NCBI GenBank assembly: GCA_030142905.1
Contig: JASJOG010000665.1
Location: forward strand, 1-64,000
Origin: Heliopora coerulea
Taxonomy: Eukaryota > Cnidaria > Anthozoa > Scleralcyonacea > Helioporidae
Direction: 5' to 3'
Length of the DNA stretch: 64,000 bases
The notes under the pieces were generated by a model. It was not told where the DNA came from, ran no database searches, and saw only the letters and a list, made by a program, of their open reading frames with translations. Positions 35,757 to 45,054 of this stretch are shown in pieces; the first letter of the stretch is position 1, and each line of letters starts with the position of its first letter. The position numbers and the translations under genes are program-made.

Positions 35757-36374
35757 CCAATTGCACATGTTGTTAAACTTACCGTACTTTTGACCTTATC
35801 GCGTCCTCCCAAGCGAATTTGTTGCATTTGTAATTTATATTCTTCAGGTCATCTTTGCTCATTATACTTCCCAATTCAATCTACATCGGCCATTGGCTTG
35901 TCTTGATAAGGATTGAAAAATCATTTCTGCTCATTTATGAAAGCGTCTGTGGAAGACATGTTTGCGTCGTCTTCGACCTCCATCACGTATCCACGAATAA
36001 AGTTCATATCTGAGTAATTGTGGCTGTCATCTGCGTTGGAGGAGTTACAGGACATTGTGAATTATTCGACGGTCTACTCTCAATCGAATCCGAACAATAA
36101 TACCGTGGAAAAAAACGACAGGTTCTGCAGTTTGGCTTGTATTCCTTATGTAAATGTCTTGAAACAGTTTTAGCGTCTCCCTGAATTGACGTCATTTCTG
36201 GCAACGAGTTCCACGTTTTTTGTCACGTGGTCAGAGGCCAAAATAGCCAACTTTAAGAGTGAAAAAGTCCATGAAGATGAAATTTTTTCCCGTAAAGATA
36301 TATTACAAATTTTCTCAGGAGGGTCTAAATATCCGAAATATGTGGATTCCCCAACCATGACATAGGCACTTTAA

Positions 36375-37200
36375 TCATGCCCAAAAATGACTTTAGCTCA
36401 GAGGCGGATTTTTGGCTTGGAGCATCCGTTATGGCTCTCACTTTTTCTTCCACAGGTTGAATTCCATAACTCGTTGGCCCAGATAAATCTCTTCTGATGC
36501 CATAAAAATTCATTCCTTTTCGTTTAACCTTTATCCCGCACCAGAAAGCATCTTCAATACTTCTTCCAGGTTGACGATGTGTTGTTCATCGTTTTGACCA
36601 GATACAAGGATGTCATCCGCTCGAACTATCACAAACGGGATTCCTTGTAAAACGTTTTCCATGGTCCTTTGAAAAATACCTGGAGCAGAGGATATTCCAT
36701 AGGGAAGTCTGTTATATTGAAACAATCCCCGATGGGTGTTAATGGTCGTATACTTCTTGGAGTCATCATGTAGTAGCAACTGTTGATATGCCTGTTTAAA
36801 ATCTAGTTTAGTAAACTTTTCTCCTCCTCCCAGTGTCGTAAACAAATCCTCTGCTTTTGGTATTAGGTAGTTATCCAACTTTGAAATAGCATTCGCCGTC
36901 ACTTTATAGTCACCACAAATTCTTATCATTTGATCTTCCTTCACTATTGGCACAATTGGTGCTGCCCATTTTGAAAACATGACCTTCTCGATCGTTCCCT
37001 CTTCCTCCAATCTCTGCAATTCCTTTTCAATTTTGTCTTTGATCGCATAAGGTACTGGTGTGGTTTTACAATACTTTGGACTCAAGTTCCCATCGACCAC
37101 TATTTTAGCCTTTGCTGCTTTTAACGTTCCGAGGGCTTCTTGAAACACTTCTGGATGTTTCTTCAACATTTCATTTGGCTTTTGACTTTCGATTATGTTA
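36375..37200 (-). pseudogene. Gypsy reverse transcriptase (truncated by insertion)
   Basis: The RT reads PVPYAIKDKIEKELQRLEEE, SKWAAPIVPIVKEDQMIRIC, FTKLDFKQAYQQLLL and LPYGISSAPGIFQRTMENVL. The active-site box reads RADDILVSG: both Asp remain but the residues before them differ from the usual Y-x-D-D. A frameshift near 36530 leads to EEKVRAITDAPSQKSASELK and FLGMI, where the TTAA insertion cuts the gene. RNase H continues beyond the insertion at 28714. The protein copied the element RNA into DNA. Confidence 0.9.
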
Positions 37201-37299
37201 CTACGGCATTTTGGGTCCTTTCCGCTTTCTCACTGGTTGTTGCAAACACTTGGTGCCAATTTAATTTAATCTCCTGGGACCAATTTCTTCCAAGCAAAT

Positions 37300-37700
37300 T
37301 AGAACTTTTCTCTGCCACTACTATGGCTGATAATATTTTCCTTTGATCATTGTACTGCACAGGTACCTTTATGGTTCACAATACTCTGATTTCTTCGCTC
37401 GTGTAGGTACGTAGTTTTGCATTGCCTGGGGCAATCTTTGGTGTTGATTTCGACGTTTTTCTGAAAGTTTCTTCACTAATGACCGTCACCGACGCCGCGG
37501 TATCCACTTCTATTGCCACATCTTATCCATTTAACTGAAGTGTTACAATGTAAGGATCTTGTCTCGGCGTTCCGATGGTATACATTGAATATCTTTCAAC
37601 CTGATCTTGATCTTCCTTCAGGTAATGCGTTATTTTTCGATCTTTTTTATGTTTCTCAACTTTCCTATAGGTTACCATCGTCACAAACGTACAAACTATT
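37300..37700 (-). pseudogene. Gypsy protease region and leader with primer-binding site
   Basis: Downstream of the 5' LTR the minus strand has TTGGCGACGAGGAT, a primer-binding-site-like start at 37715-37702. After it, a short reading frame includes HYLKEDQDQVERYSMYTIG, a stop, and an aspartic-protease-like VAIEVDTAASVTVISEETF with Asp-Thr-Ala in place of the usual Asp-Thr/Ser-Gly. Several stops follow. No gag or nucleocapsid zinc knuckle is seen between the LTR and the protease, so gag is lost or unrecognisable. Confidence 0.6.
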
Positions 37701-37715
37701 AATCCTCGTCGCCAA

Positions 37716-37737
37716 TGTAGTATCTTACCACTTTTAT
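37716..37737 (-). repeat. Gypsy 5' LTR, 3' part
   Basis: These 22 bases match the inner end of the 81-bp LTR (AAGATACTACA end). The LTR stops at 37737, and the remaining 59 bases are at 44996-45054; together they total exactly 81. Confidence 0.85.
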
Positions 37738-37806
37738 CCCCTCGCCCACCGCGCGAAGCGCTGTGCGAGGGTACTAATCTCAACGTACGTGGAGTCCTTT
37801 TACACG

Positions 37807-37807
37807 C

Positions 37808-37863
<56 letters not shown>

Positions 37864-38071
37864 AAATTATCAAAAACCTCTTTATCCCAAGTTTTAAAAA
37901 CATTTATATTTGACAAGATAAAACTTTTTAAAAAAACTTTATTTCAACGTTTCCGGGCGCTGCCCCTTTGTCAAGAATAAGAACTAATAAGAACTTATTC
38001 TTGCAAAGAGGCAGCGCCCTATATATATATATATATATGTATATATATGTATATATATATATGTATATATC

Positions 38072-38138
<67 letters not shown>

Positions 38139-38315
38139 GTATATATATATATGTATATATATATATGTATATATATATATGTATATATATATGTATATGT
38201 ATATATGTATATATATATATGTATATATATATGTAAATATATGTATATGTATATATATGTATATTATTTATATTGGATTATATGATTTATATTATATGAT
38301 ATATATTTTTATATT

Positions 38316-38353
<38 letters not shown>
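37807..38353. repeat. AT and TATATG microsatellites
   Basis: (TA)n lies at about 37807-37863, a long TATATG/TATATA array at 38021-38270 and (TA)n at 38320-38353. Long open frames of Tyr-Ile-Cys-Met repeats are artefacts of this array. Confidence 0.95.
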
Positions 38354-38356
<3 letters not shown>

Positions 38357-38411
38357 ACATGTGTGGCACATTTGAGTTGCCTATGTAGGCTTCTCCATCC
38401 TGCTCATCAGC

Positions 38412-38456
38412 ACTACACTGATGAGGCCCAATAGGCCGAAACGGTTCCGTCTGTAG

Positions 38457-38457
<1 letters not shown>
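38412..38457 (+). ncRNA. Hammerhead ribozyme 1 (type I, complete core)
   Basis: Stem I is 38412-38417 with 38452-38457 (ACTACA/TGTAGT, six perfect pairs). CTGATGA is 38418-38424. Stem II is GGCC/GGCC with loop CAATA (38425-38437). GAAA is 38438-38441. Stem III is CGG/CCG with a two-base TT loop (38442-38449), then T38450 and C38451, with predicted cleavage after C38451. Every conserved core base is present. A stem III this short is typical of minimal hammerheads that work better as dimers. Confidence 0.9.
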
Positions 38458-38499
<42 letters not shown>

Positions 38500-38547
38500 A
38501 TATATTGAGTTGCCTATATAATATAGGCTTCTCAATCCTGCTCGTCA

Positions 38548-38593
38548 GCACAGCACTGCTGAGGCCCAGTAGGCCGAAACGGTTCCGATTGTA
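38548..38593 (+). ncRNA. Hammerhead ribozyme 2 (degenerate)
   Basis: The same fold is present, but the core reads CTGCTGA (38554-38560) instead of CTGATGA, and the conserved U before the cleavage site is A (38586). Stem II and GAAA are kept. It should not cleave. Confidence 0.75.
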
Positions 38594-38779
38594 GTTAGAT
38601 ACCGCTCTATGGCCTCTTGGTTCATATTGAGCACTCTACAGGATGAGTCATGCCGCTAGCGAATTTGCGCACGCTCACTATTCTCTAGTTAGAGTACTCT
38701 GGCATGGTTTAGATGTACCACATGTGTGGGACATTTGAGTTGCCTATATAATATAGGCTTCTCCATCCTGCTCGTCAGC

Positions 38780-38825
38780 ACTACTCTGATGAGGCCCAGT
38801 AGGCCGAAACGGTTCCGTCTGTGGT
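38780..38825 (+). ncRNA. Hammerhead ribozyme 3 (intact core, one stem I mismatch)
   Basis: CTGATGA is 38786-38792, stem II GGCC/GGCC has loop CAGTA, GAAA and the CGG/CCG stem III follow, and predicted cleavage is after C38819. Stem I has a T-T mismatch next to the core and one G-U pair. It is probably still active, with reduced stability. Confidence 0.8.
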
Positions 38826-39217
38826 TATCTATATAGATATAGATATAGATATAGATATAGATATAGGTATAGGTATAGGTATAGGTATAGGTATAGCTAT
38901 ATATCCATGGATTCCGGTCACTCAAAAAGGCCGTGTGCAAGCTCGGGGACTGGTATGTTGTTGATCAAACCTTAGGTTACTTAGGTCCGTATTGAAGTAA
39001 ATCGGTTTGGTCTAGGTTTTTTTCCGTTTTATGGATCTCTCCGACCTTGGTTTACATCAAATGAACACTGAAGCCAGTAAATGATTTTAGACCGCCAAAC
39101 GAAATGGCTTTCTTGGTGCTTGCGGCTGGTTTCATTTTTGGAGGCCATCTTAGTATCTGGACAATTTATTAAACGGCCCCTTATCAAAGTCCCAAAATAT
39201 TTGTAATACAATTACTA

Positions 39218-41350
39218 CGAGTGATTGTCCAGGCGGAAATCGTAACTTTAATATAGATAACAATGCCCAGCAGATTGTGCGAAGTATCGCCATGTGTAAA
39301 CATTAACAATTGCTTAAACAAAGAAGGCTAGAAGTATTTAAAACATATTTACTGACTGACGTTTCTTCGCTACAAGCAACATCTTCAGAGTGGAGATCAA
39401 GGATTACAACGAGATATATTTATTATTTAACAAACAGCATCGAATGGCAATTAAGATGATATATTTACAACAGTAACGGAAATTGACGGGAGACAGCAGT
39501 AAGGTGTTATCAGAAAAGGGAAAGAGGCATAGAACCAATATTCCGGTTAAGAATGGGTTCTAATTTATTAATTAGAAGACTTTCTTATTGTGGTGGTAAA
39601 GGATACTAGTGGGAGAGGGATTAACTCTTCTGTTACCTGTCAAGGGTGAGATCCCCATATGATCTGAAATGCGTGTGTGTAACTGTCGGCCAGTTTGGCC
39701 AACATACAATGCCTTACAGCATTGACACGTAAATAAATACACCACATACGATTTCAGGCCATCAGGGATCCTGTCCTTGACAGGGAAAAAAGAGCCAAGG
39801 CGAACGGAAGGGCGAAAGACGAAGCGTAATGAAACTTGAGGAAAGGCGGACGATAATAGTTTGATGAGTTGAGTGCGAATTTGAAGACCATGTGAACCAG
39901 TATACGGTAGAAAAAAATAAATTAAAAACTTAGGAGCAATAGAAATCTTGGGAGCGGACGAAAAGGATTTATCTAAAAATGAACTTACACATTTGTCAAA
40001 CAGGGTAGCTGGGAATTCATTTTTAATGAAAATTTGTTTGAGTTTCTGGAGTTCAGAGTGCAAGATGGAGTAGCTAGAGCATAAATTAAAATATCGAAAT
40101 AGAAGGGAAAAGATAAGGCCTTTTTATGGGTTCCCCTCTGGGACCTCTCTTCGCCAATATCTTTCTCTCCTTTTATGAAACCAGCTGGCTTAACAACTGT
40201 CCTTCACAATTCAAACCCATTTTATACCGACGTTATGTTGATGACTGTTTCCTTCTATTTCGATCTTCGACTCATATTCTACCATTTCTTAACTATCTAA
40301 ACTCACAGCACGCTAATATCAAATTTACGCACGAAACCAAGAATAACAGCATTTTATCTTTCCTTGACATCAAAATTAACCGCTCTGAAATTAATTTCAC
40401 CACCAGTATCTACCGAAAATCCACTTACACCGGTTTACTAACTAACTTTAATAGTTTTATTCCGGACTGCTATAAAAAAGGCCTTATCTTTTCCCTTCTA
40501 TTTCGATATTTTAATTTATGCTCTAGCTACTCCATCTTGCACTCTGAACTCCAGAAACTCAAACAAATTTTCATTAAAAATGAATTCCCAGCTACCCTGT
40601 TTGACAAATGTGTAAGTTCATTTTTAGATAAATCCTTTTCGTCCGCTCCCAAGATTTCTATTGCTCCTATGTTTTTAATTTATTTTTTTCTACCGTATAC
40701 TGGTTCACATGGTCTTCAAATTCGCACTCAACTCATCAAACTATTATCGTCCGCCTTTCCTCAAGTTTCATTACGCTTCGTCTTTCGCCCTTCCGTTCGC
40801 CTTGGCTCTTTTTTCCCTGTCAAGGACAGGATCCCTGATGGCCTGAAATCGTATGTGGTGTATTTATTTACGTGTCAATGCTGTAAGGCATTGTATGTTG
40901 GCCAAACTGGCCGACAGTTACACACACGCATTTCAGATCATATGGGGATCTCACCCTTGACAGGTAACAGAAGAGTTAATCCCTCTCCCACTAGTATCCT
41001 TTACCACCACAATAAGAAAGTCTTCTAATTAATAAATTAGAACCCATTCTTAACCGGAATATTGGTTCTATGCCTCTTTCCCTTTTCTGATAACACCTTA
41101 CTGCTGTCTCCCGTCAATTTCCGTTACTGTTGTAAATATATCATCTTAATTGCCATTCGATGCTGTTTGTTAAATAATAAATATATCTCGTTGTAATCCT
41201 TGATCTCCACTCTGAAGATGTTGCTTGTAGCGAAGAAACGTCAGTCAGTAAATATGTTTTAAACTCTTCTAGCCTTCTTTGTTTAAGCAATTGTTAATGT
41301 TTACACATGGCGATACTTCGCACAATCTGCTGGTCATTGTTATTTATATT
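39218..41350. mobile_element. Penelope-like element in inverted-repeat arrangement
   Basis: A plus-strand copy (RT fragment plus GIY-YIG, 40126-41350) is preceded by an inverted 3' fragment (39245-40124). That fragment mirrors 40475-41354 almost base for base and leaves about 350 unique bases between the arms. The 13-bp sequence AATACAATTACTA occurs at 39205-39217 and 41351-41363 and is the likely target duplication of the whole dimer. Penelope-like elements commonly insert as inverted or tandem partial dimers with long-terminal-repeat-like arms. The pair arose in one event or by templated copying, because the arms are nearly identical. Confidence 0.85.
40126..41028 (+). CDS. Penelope-like RT (C-terminal part) with GIY-YIG endonuclease
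   Basis: The frame begins inside the RT at MGSPLGPLFANIFLSF. It has the active-site box YRRYVDDCFLLF with both Asp, then ILSFLDIKINRS and FTTSIYRKSTYTGLL of the palm/thumb region. After a linker it ends with the GIY-YIG domain: SYVVYLFTCQCCKALYVGQT, GRQLHTRISDHMG and a Cys pair (CQCC). This nuclease nicks target DNA for primed reverse transcription. The N-terminal half of the RT is missing, so the copy is 5'-truncated and dead, but the remaining frame is intact and well preserved. A terminal FILL-like tail is absent because of an early stop. The frame on the other strand at 39572-40063 is the same 3' region in the inverted arm. Confidence 0.9.
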   Translation: MGSPLGPLFANIFLSFYETSWLNNCPSQFKPILYRRYVDDCFLLFRSSTHILPFLNYLNSQHANIKFTHETKNNSILSFLDIKINRSEINFTTSIYRKSTYTGLLTNFNSFIPDCYKKGLIFSLLFRYFNLCSSYSILHSELQKLKQIFIKNEFPATLFDKCVSSFLDKSFSSAPKISIAPMFLIYFFLPYTGSHGLQIRTQLIKLLSSAFPQVSLRFVFRPSVRLGSFFPVKDRIPDGLKSYVVYLFTCQCCKALYVGQTGRQLHTRISDHMGISPLTGNRRVNPSPTSILYHHNKKVF

Positions 41351-41363
41351 AATACAATTACTA

Positions 41364-44300
41364 TAAAATATCCCTCTATTGAACGGCCACCTCCATTAAG
41401 CGGCCGCGGCCACCTATGAGCGGTCTCAAATGATGTTTTATACAAACTATTACCTCTATTAAACTGCCAGCTTGCATGATTTACTTGGCGCAACTCTTTC
41501 AAGGAACCGCACTAAAAGTTGAGCTGACAATGCTTAATAATTTGCTTTATTTACTTAATAACACTTAAAAATAATGTTCAACACATCACTTGACACCTCA
41601 CTCAACTTTAAAGGTAATTAATTCAAAGCATTGTTAGCAACAAAAGTGTCAGTGTTTGCGTTGCATAGAAACGCTCTATTACTTCGCGTCACATCCCTCC
41701 TTTTTTAGCTTTGCCTTTAGCCAACTGATTGAAAAGGCATCTCCTGTGAAATGAAATTCACAAGGGAATTTCCAAACCATAGCTGCCACCTCTCTTCACA
41801 CGTTTGCCCTTGATCACTGCTTTACCGGAATTTGCCGCTCGTTTGAGAAACTTTGTGACACAGATTGCCTCCTTCATTTCATTCGGATGCGAGTATCATT
41901 TTTCGGTAGACATATCAAGGCGTCGCATTGCACGTTGACCTGATCTAAGACTAAATTTTTCTTCCCTTTTGCGCAAGCTTTCTCGAACAACTGCCACAGC
42001 ATTAGAGTCCTCTTTGTTACTTGGTTCTCGCCTAAGATCATGTTCATCTTCAACGCTTGGCACCCAGATGTCCATATATGCATGATAGTCTCTGATAAAC
42101 GAAATTACTTTAAATGTTTCCGTGGAGGACATTTCTCTGCTTTTGGCATGCTAGCTGCAGAATAATTTTCGTTTGTAACCTGATAATTTACGTGTCTGCT
42201 ATATTTCTGATCTTTTGGCTGGCAGAAGACGTATATGTGTAAACGGAAATGAGATTAGCAATACAGTTGATAGGTAGAGGCAGGTAGATTATATTTCAAT
42301 TTGTATTTATTACATTTCTACATACACCAAGAAAACGCCAACTGTTTCGATGTAGCAATGTAAGGTATTCAATTGGAAATGTCTGAGTTGACGAGTACCG
42401 CATTTTGTCAAACGTGTGGGAGTGAAACAAATTACAAATGTTTGAGTTGCAGAAAAGCTGTACGTAACAGGTCAGCTAACTGTTCCATTGCCGCTCCTGA
42501 AGAGACACCCGGTTGGAAAGCTGGCTCAAGTATGTCGTTCTGTCCTTCTTGCAAAGATCCAACCGAAAACATAAAAGTACAGGCAACATGTAAAGCTGGT
42601 GTTAAAACAAAGCTGAAGACGAAGCAGAAGACCGGCCACAGTAACTGCCCTCCAATCGATCGCTACTCAAACTTGACGAACAAGCGCAAATGTCTTGACC
42701 TGTCTGAAAAAGTTGCCGTAATCAGATTTGCTAAAGATCATCCTGATCTCGGAGCCAGAAAGATAGCAGAACTCTTTCAAACTGGAAGAACACAGATCCA
42801 AACCATCATAAAAAACAAGGCATCTATACTTGCTTTGCACGAAAGCACTGATGAACGAAGTAAGCAAAAGCGATAGCGCACAGCCAAATATTCCGATGTG
42901 AACGAAGCCGTGTGGGAGTGGTACACCATGTGTAGAAACTCTAACACACCAGTTTCCGGACCAATGCTTCAAGGAGAGCCCCTAGTAATAGCAGAAAGGT
43001 TAGAAATTAAATGTTTTACAGCATCGAATGGTTGGCTGGAAAAATTCAAGAAACAACATAACATATGCAATATGACCGTGGCAGGCGAAGAGAAAGGCGT
43101 GAGACCAGAAACAGTTGAAAGTTGGAGTGAAAGGGCACGAGAAATCACCAAAGGATGGAAGAGAGATGATGCGTGGAGCATGGGCGAAACTTGGAGTTTT
43201 TGGCGTGGTCTTCCTGAGAAGACTCAGCGAAAGAGGAAAAAGATGCAGTGGCGGTAAAAACGCAAAGCAGCTCAACACGTGGGAATTTTTAGTTAATGCT
43301 GTAGGGGATAAGGAAGATCCCATTGTTATCGGAAAGTCTGTAAAACTGCGATGCTTCAAGCATTTAAAGGACAAAATGCGTCCGTCCAAATGCAACTATT
43401 TTTCAAATACGAAAGCCTAGATGAACACGGGTATTATGATTGAAGTTTTGTCAAAACTTAATCGTCGATTGAAACGAAAGAACAGACGGATTTTGATGTT
43501 TATGGATAATGCCCTTTGTCATCCAGAAAGCTTGAAGGACAGTTTTTCGAACATAAACATTGTGTTTTTGCCAAAGAATACCACATCCAAGGCTCAGCCA
43601 CAGGACACGCTGGTATCATTGCCAACTGGAAAGTTAAGTTCAAAAAGTGATTCCTTCGCTATGTATGTAGTCAAGTCGACGGGTCCAAGAGTGCGAGCGA
43701 CATTGTGAAATCTGTGAATCTTCTTATGTCCATCGAATGAGGAAGACAGGCTTGGGACGAAGTGTCCTCTGATACAATTCAAAGATGATGCAAGAAGACA
43801 GGATTGTATCCGGAAGAAATCGCTATCGAAGACGATCCCTTTGAAGGAGAAGAACTGCAAGATCTTCAGGAACTTCTGAGCAGAATCGAAGTGCCTTGTA
43901 CTGCAGAAGAGTACATATCGACCGAATAAGATCTTGAAGTTTGTTCTGGCTACATAGACAGTTCTGACCCAAACTGGAGGGAAGTTGTTCGCAAGTAATT
44001 GTTGGGAGACAATCTAAATGATTTATCCGCTTCGTCAGATACAGTGAACTCAGTAAGCGATGAAGAATATGACAGAGATTTACAAGAACCTGAAATTATG
44101 TCGTTGACGGAGGCAATTGGACATGCTGAGAATCTGTGAAATTTTGCAATTTATAACGGATATGAGCAGCTAGCTCAATCAATATCTAAGACAAATGATT
44201 TGCTCTGTGCTTTGAAACTCAATGCACCGCGGCGACAAATGCATATTGAGGACTATTTTAAGCCAACATAGACTACTAATAGCAAACGTATATGGTCGAA

Positions 44301-44572
44301 CAAATTGCACTTTGCACTTTTCCAAATTTAAGTTGTTAGTCTTTTGTTACCGCTTTGTTTAGTTCTTGCACCAAGTTGAAAACTCTTTTGTTAACAACTA
44401 CTTGATCTTTCTAAAGTCTGCTTATTACTGTAATCAGTTATTTATGATTGAATAAATAGACATTAGACCACGCCCAAGATATACTTTTTGCGTACCTCTA
44501 TTTAGCGGCCACCTCTATTAAGCGGACACAAAGCCGATCCCCGAGGGTGGCCGCTTAATAGATGTTCGACTG
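41364..44572 (+). mobile_element. Tigger/pogo-like DNA transposon
   Basis: The right end, read inverted, begins TACAGTCGAACATCTATTAA with a GCGGCCACC block; the left end has CTCTATTGAACGGCCACCTC with GCGGCCGCGGCCACC. A second GCGGCCACCTCTATTAAGCG block near 44510 gives a doubled subterminal repeat. Between them lies a broken pogo-type transposase gene. TA targets are expected, and TA follows the right end at 44573-44574. The left tip is blurred by the Penelope insertion just before it. Confidence 0.75.
42373..43990 (+). pseudogene. Tigger/pogo-like transposase with Cys-rich N-terminus
   Basis: The N-terminus has a cysteine array (CQTCGSETNYKCLSCRKAV, then SANC and SFCPSCK), probably zinc-binding. 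It is followed by a CENP-B-type helix-turn-helix (KRKCLDLSEKVAVIRFAKDH, GARKIAELFQTGRTQIQTII). An in-frame TAG falls at about 42874. The second HTH follows (SGPMLQGEPLVIAERL, SNGWLEKFKKQHNI). The DDE nuclease starts DDAWSMGETWSFWRGLPEKT, where the usual first Asp (M-D-E-T) is Gly. A frameshift near 43250 gives QLNTWEFLVNAVG. Later come RILMFMDNALCHP with the second Asp and LPKNTTSKAQPQD with the third. A last frameshift near 43600 leads to the acidic tail ending near 43990. Confidence 0.85.
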
Positions 44573-44579
44573 TATTATT

Positions 44580-44995
44580 TCATTCCGTCTTCCAGTCATA
44601 GTAAGGACGATTTTTCTGACAAGTTGGAAAATTATCTATGTTACTTGGATTCTCGAGTGATATTTTGTTATATTTTTATTCTCAGCATCCTTCCCGCTGT
44701 CTGACGTTTCTCGCCTCTGTCAATCTAACAAAAACTCTAAAAACAAAATGCCCACGCAACCACACCCACGTATGCTTGGGTGTATCACACAAAAGTGTTT
44801 CCATATTTACATGCTCGACAAAATTTGGTACAGTGTCCAAATCTTGTGTTTTTCTTATACTGCGTACCCTCTTCCAGTTATAGCATGTGGGATTTGTCTT
44901 TTTGACAATTTTTAAAAATTATCAATTTTACTTCGATTCGCGAGAAATATATTGGAAGAGTGGGCGAGGGGTTGTTGCGTGCACGTAATTCTAGT
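44580..44995 (-). repeat. Repeat family A terminus, right end of the LTR insertion
   Basis: Read on the minus strand from 44995, it starts CTAGAATTACGTGCACGCAA and goes through ACCCCTCGCCCACTC, ATATTTCTCGCGAATCGAAG and a CTATAACTGGAAGAGGG motif. These are the same landmarks as at 5443-5560 and 63763-63900. Confidence 0.55.
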
Positions 44996-45054
44996 TACTT
45001 AACCATGAATTGAGCTTCTCTCACAACTTCCGGGGCGGAAGCGAATCTACTACA
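44996..45054 (-). repeat. Gypsy 5' LTR, 5' part
   Basis: These 59 bases match the outer part of the 81-bp LTR, starting on the minus strand at TGTAGTAGATTCGC. They adjoin the dispersed repeat B half at 45055. Confidence 0.85.

Larger units (their letters stand above)
28719..36370. mobile_element. 7.65-kb TTAA-flanked element with about 610-bp inverted repeats
   Basis: TTAA occurs on both sides (28715-28718 and 36371-36374). The termini are GGTGCCCACGTCATGG and, inverted, AGTGCCTATGTCATGG. The arms 28719-29331 and 35757-36370 are near-identical inverted copies. A TTAA duplication is the signature of piggyBac and Kolobok transposons, but no transposase of either type was found, so this is a non-autonomous or composite element. 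Both arms carry an open frame with STYFGYLDPPEKICNISL and an exon-like segment ending in a GTAAGT donor. The interior holds tRNA-like repeats, captured exon copies and a Harbinger transposon. The insertion splits the Gypsy RT from its RNase H. Confidence 0.75.
38354..38900 (+). mobile_element. Retrozyme-type tandem repeat with three hammerhead ribozymes
   Basis: Three related units, ending near 38457, 38593 and 38825, share CACATGTGTGG, GTTGCCTAT, AGGCTTCT and ATCCTGCTC before a hammerhead core. The first pair of cores is 136 bp apart and the second pair 232 bp apart; the variable part includes an (AT) run at 38458-38498. A TATAGA/TATAGG microsatellite follows (38828-38895). There is no open frame. 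Metazoan retrozymes are small non-coding tandem repeats whose transcripts self-cleave with type I hammerheads and circularise; this locus fits. The host mobilising enzyme is thought to be a Penelope-like RT, and such an element lies 0.4 kb away. Confidence 0.75.
37738..44995. mobile_element. 7.26-kb insertion into the Gypsy 5' LTR (composite)
   Basis: The left end starts CCCTCGCCCACCGCGC and forms a hairpin with GCGAGGG at 37764-37770. The right end, inverted, reads CTAGAATTACGTGCACGCAA followed by CAACCCCTCGCCCAC, shared with repeat family A. The ends share CCCTCGCCCAC, but the left lacks the outer 20 or so bases. The insertion contains AT microsatellites, a hammerhead ribozyme array, an inverted Penelope-like element and a Tigger element, so it grew by repeated insertion. 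Confidence 0.55.
26594..45054 (-). mobile_element. Gypsy-type LTR retrotransposon, interrupted by two large insertions
   Basis: The element runs on the minus strand from a 5' LTR (45054-44996 joined to 37737-37716) to a 3' LTR (26674-26594). Protease, reverse transcriptase, RNase H and integrase remnants lie between them in Gypsy order; a gag gene is not seen. It is broken by a TTAA-flanked element (28719-36370) inside pol and by a second insertion (37738-44995) inside the 5' LTR. A short A-rich duplication (26590-26593 and 45055-45058) flanks it. The flanks are the two halves of one dispersed repeat seen uninterrupted at 17930-18260. Confidence 0.85.

Noticed and set aside
37968..38388. Long open frames of Tyr-Ile-Cys-Met repeats
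   Set aside because: They are translations of the TATATG/TATATA microsatellite and have no protein-like composition.
39572..40063. Separate Penelope-like GIY-YIG gene on the minus strand
   Set aside because: It is the inverted arm of the element at 39218-41350 and duplicates 40537-41028 almost exactly.
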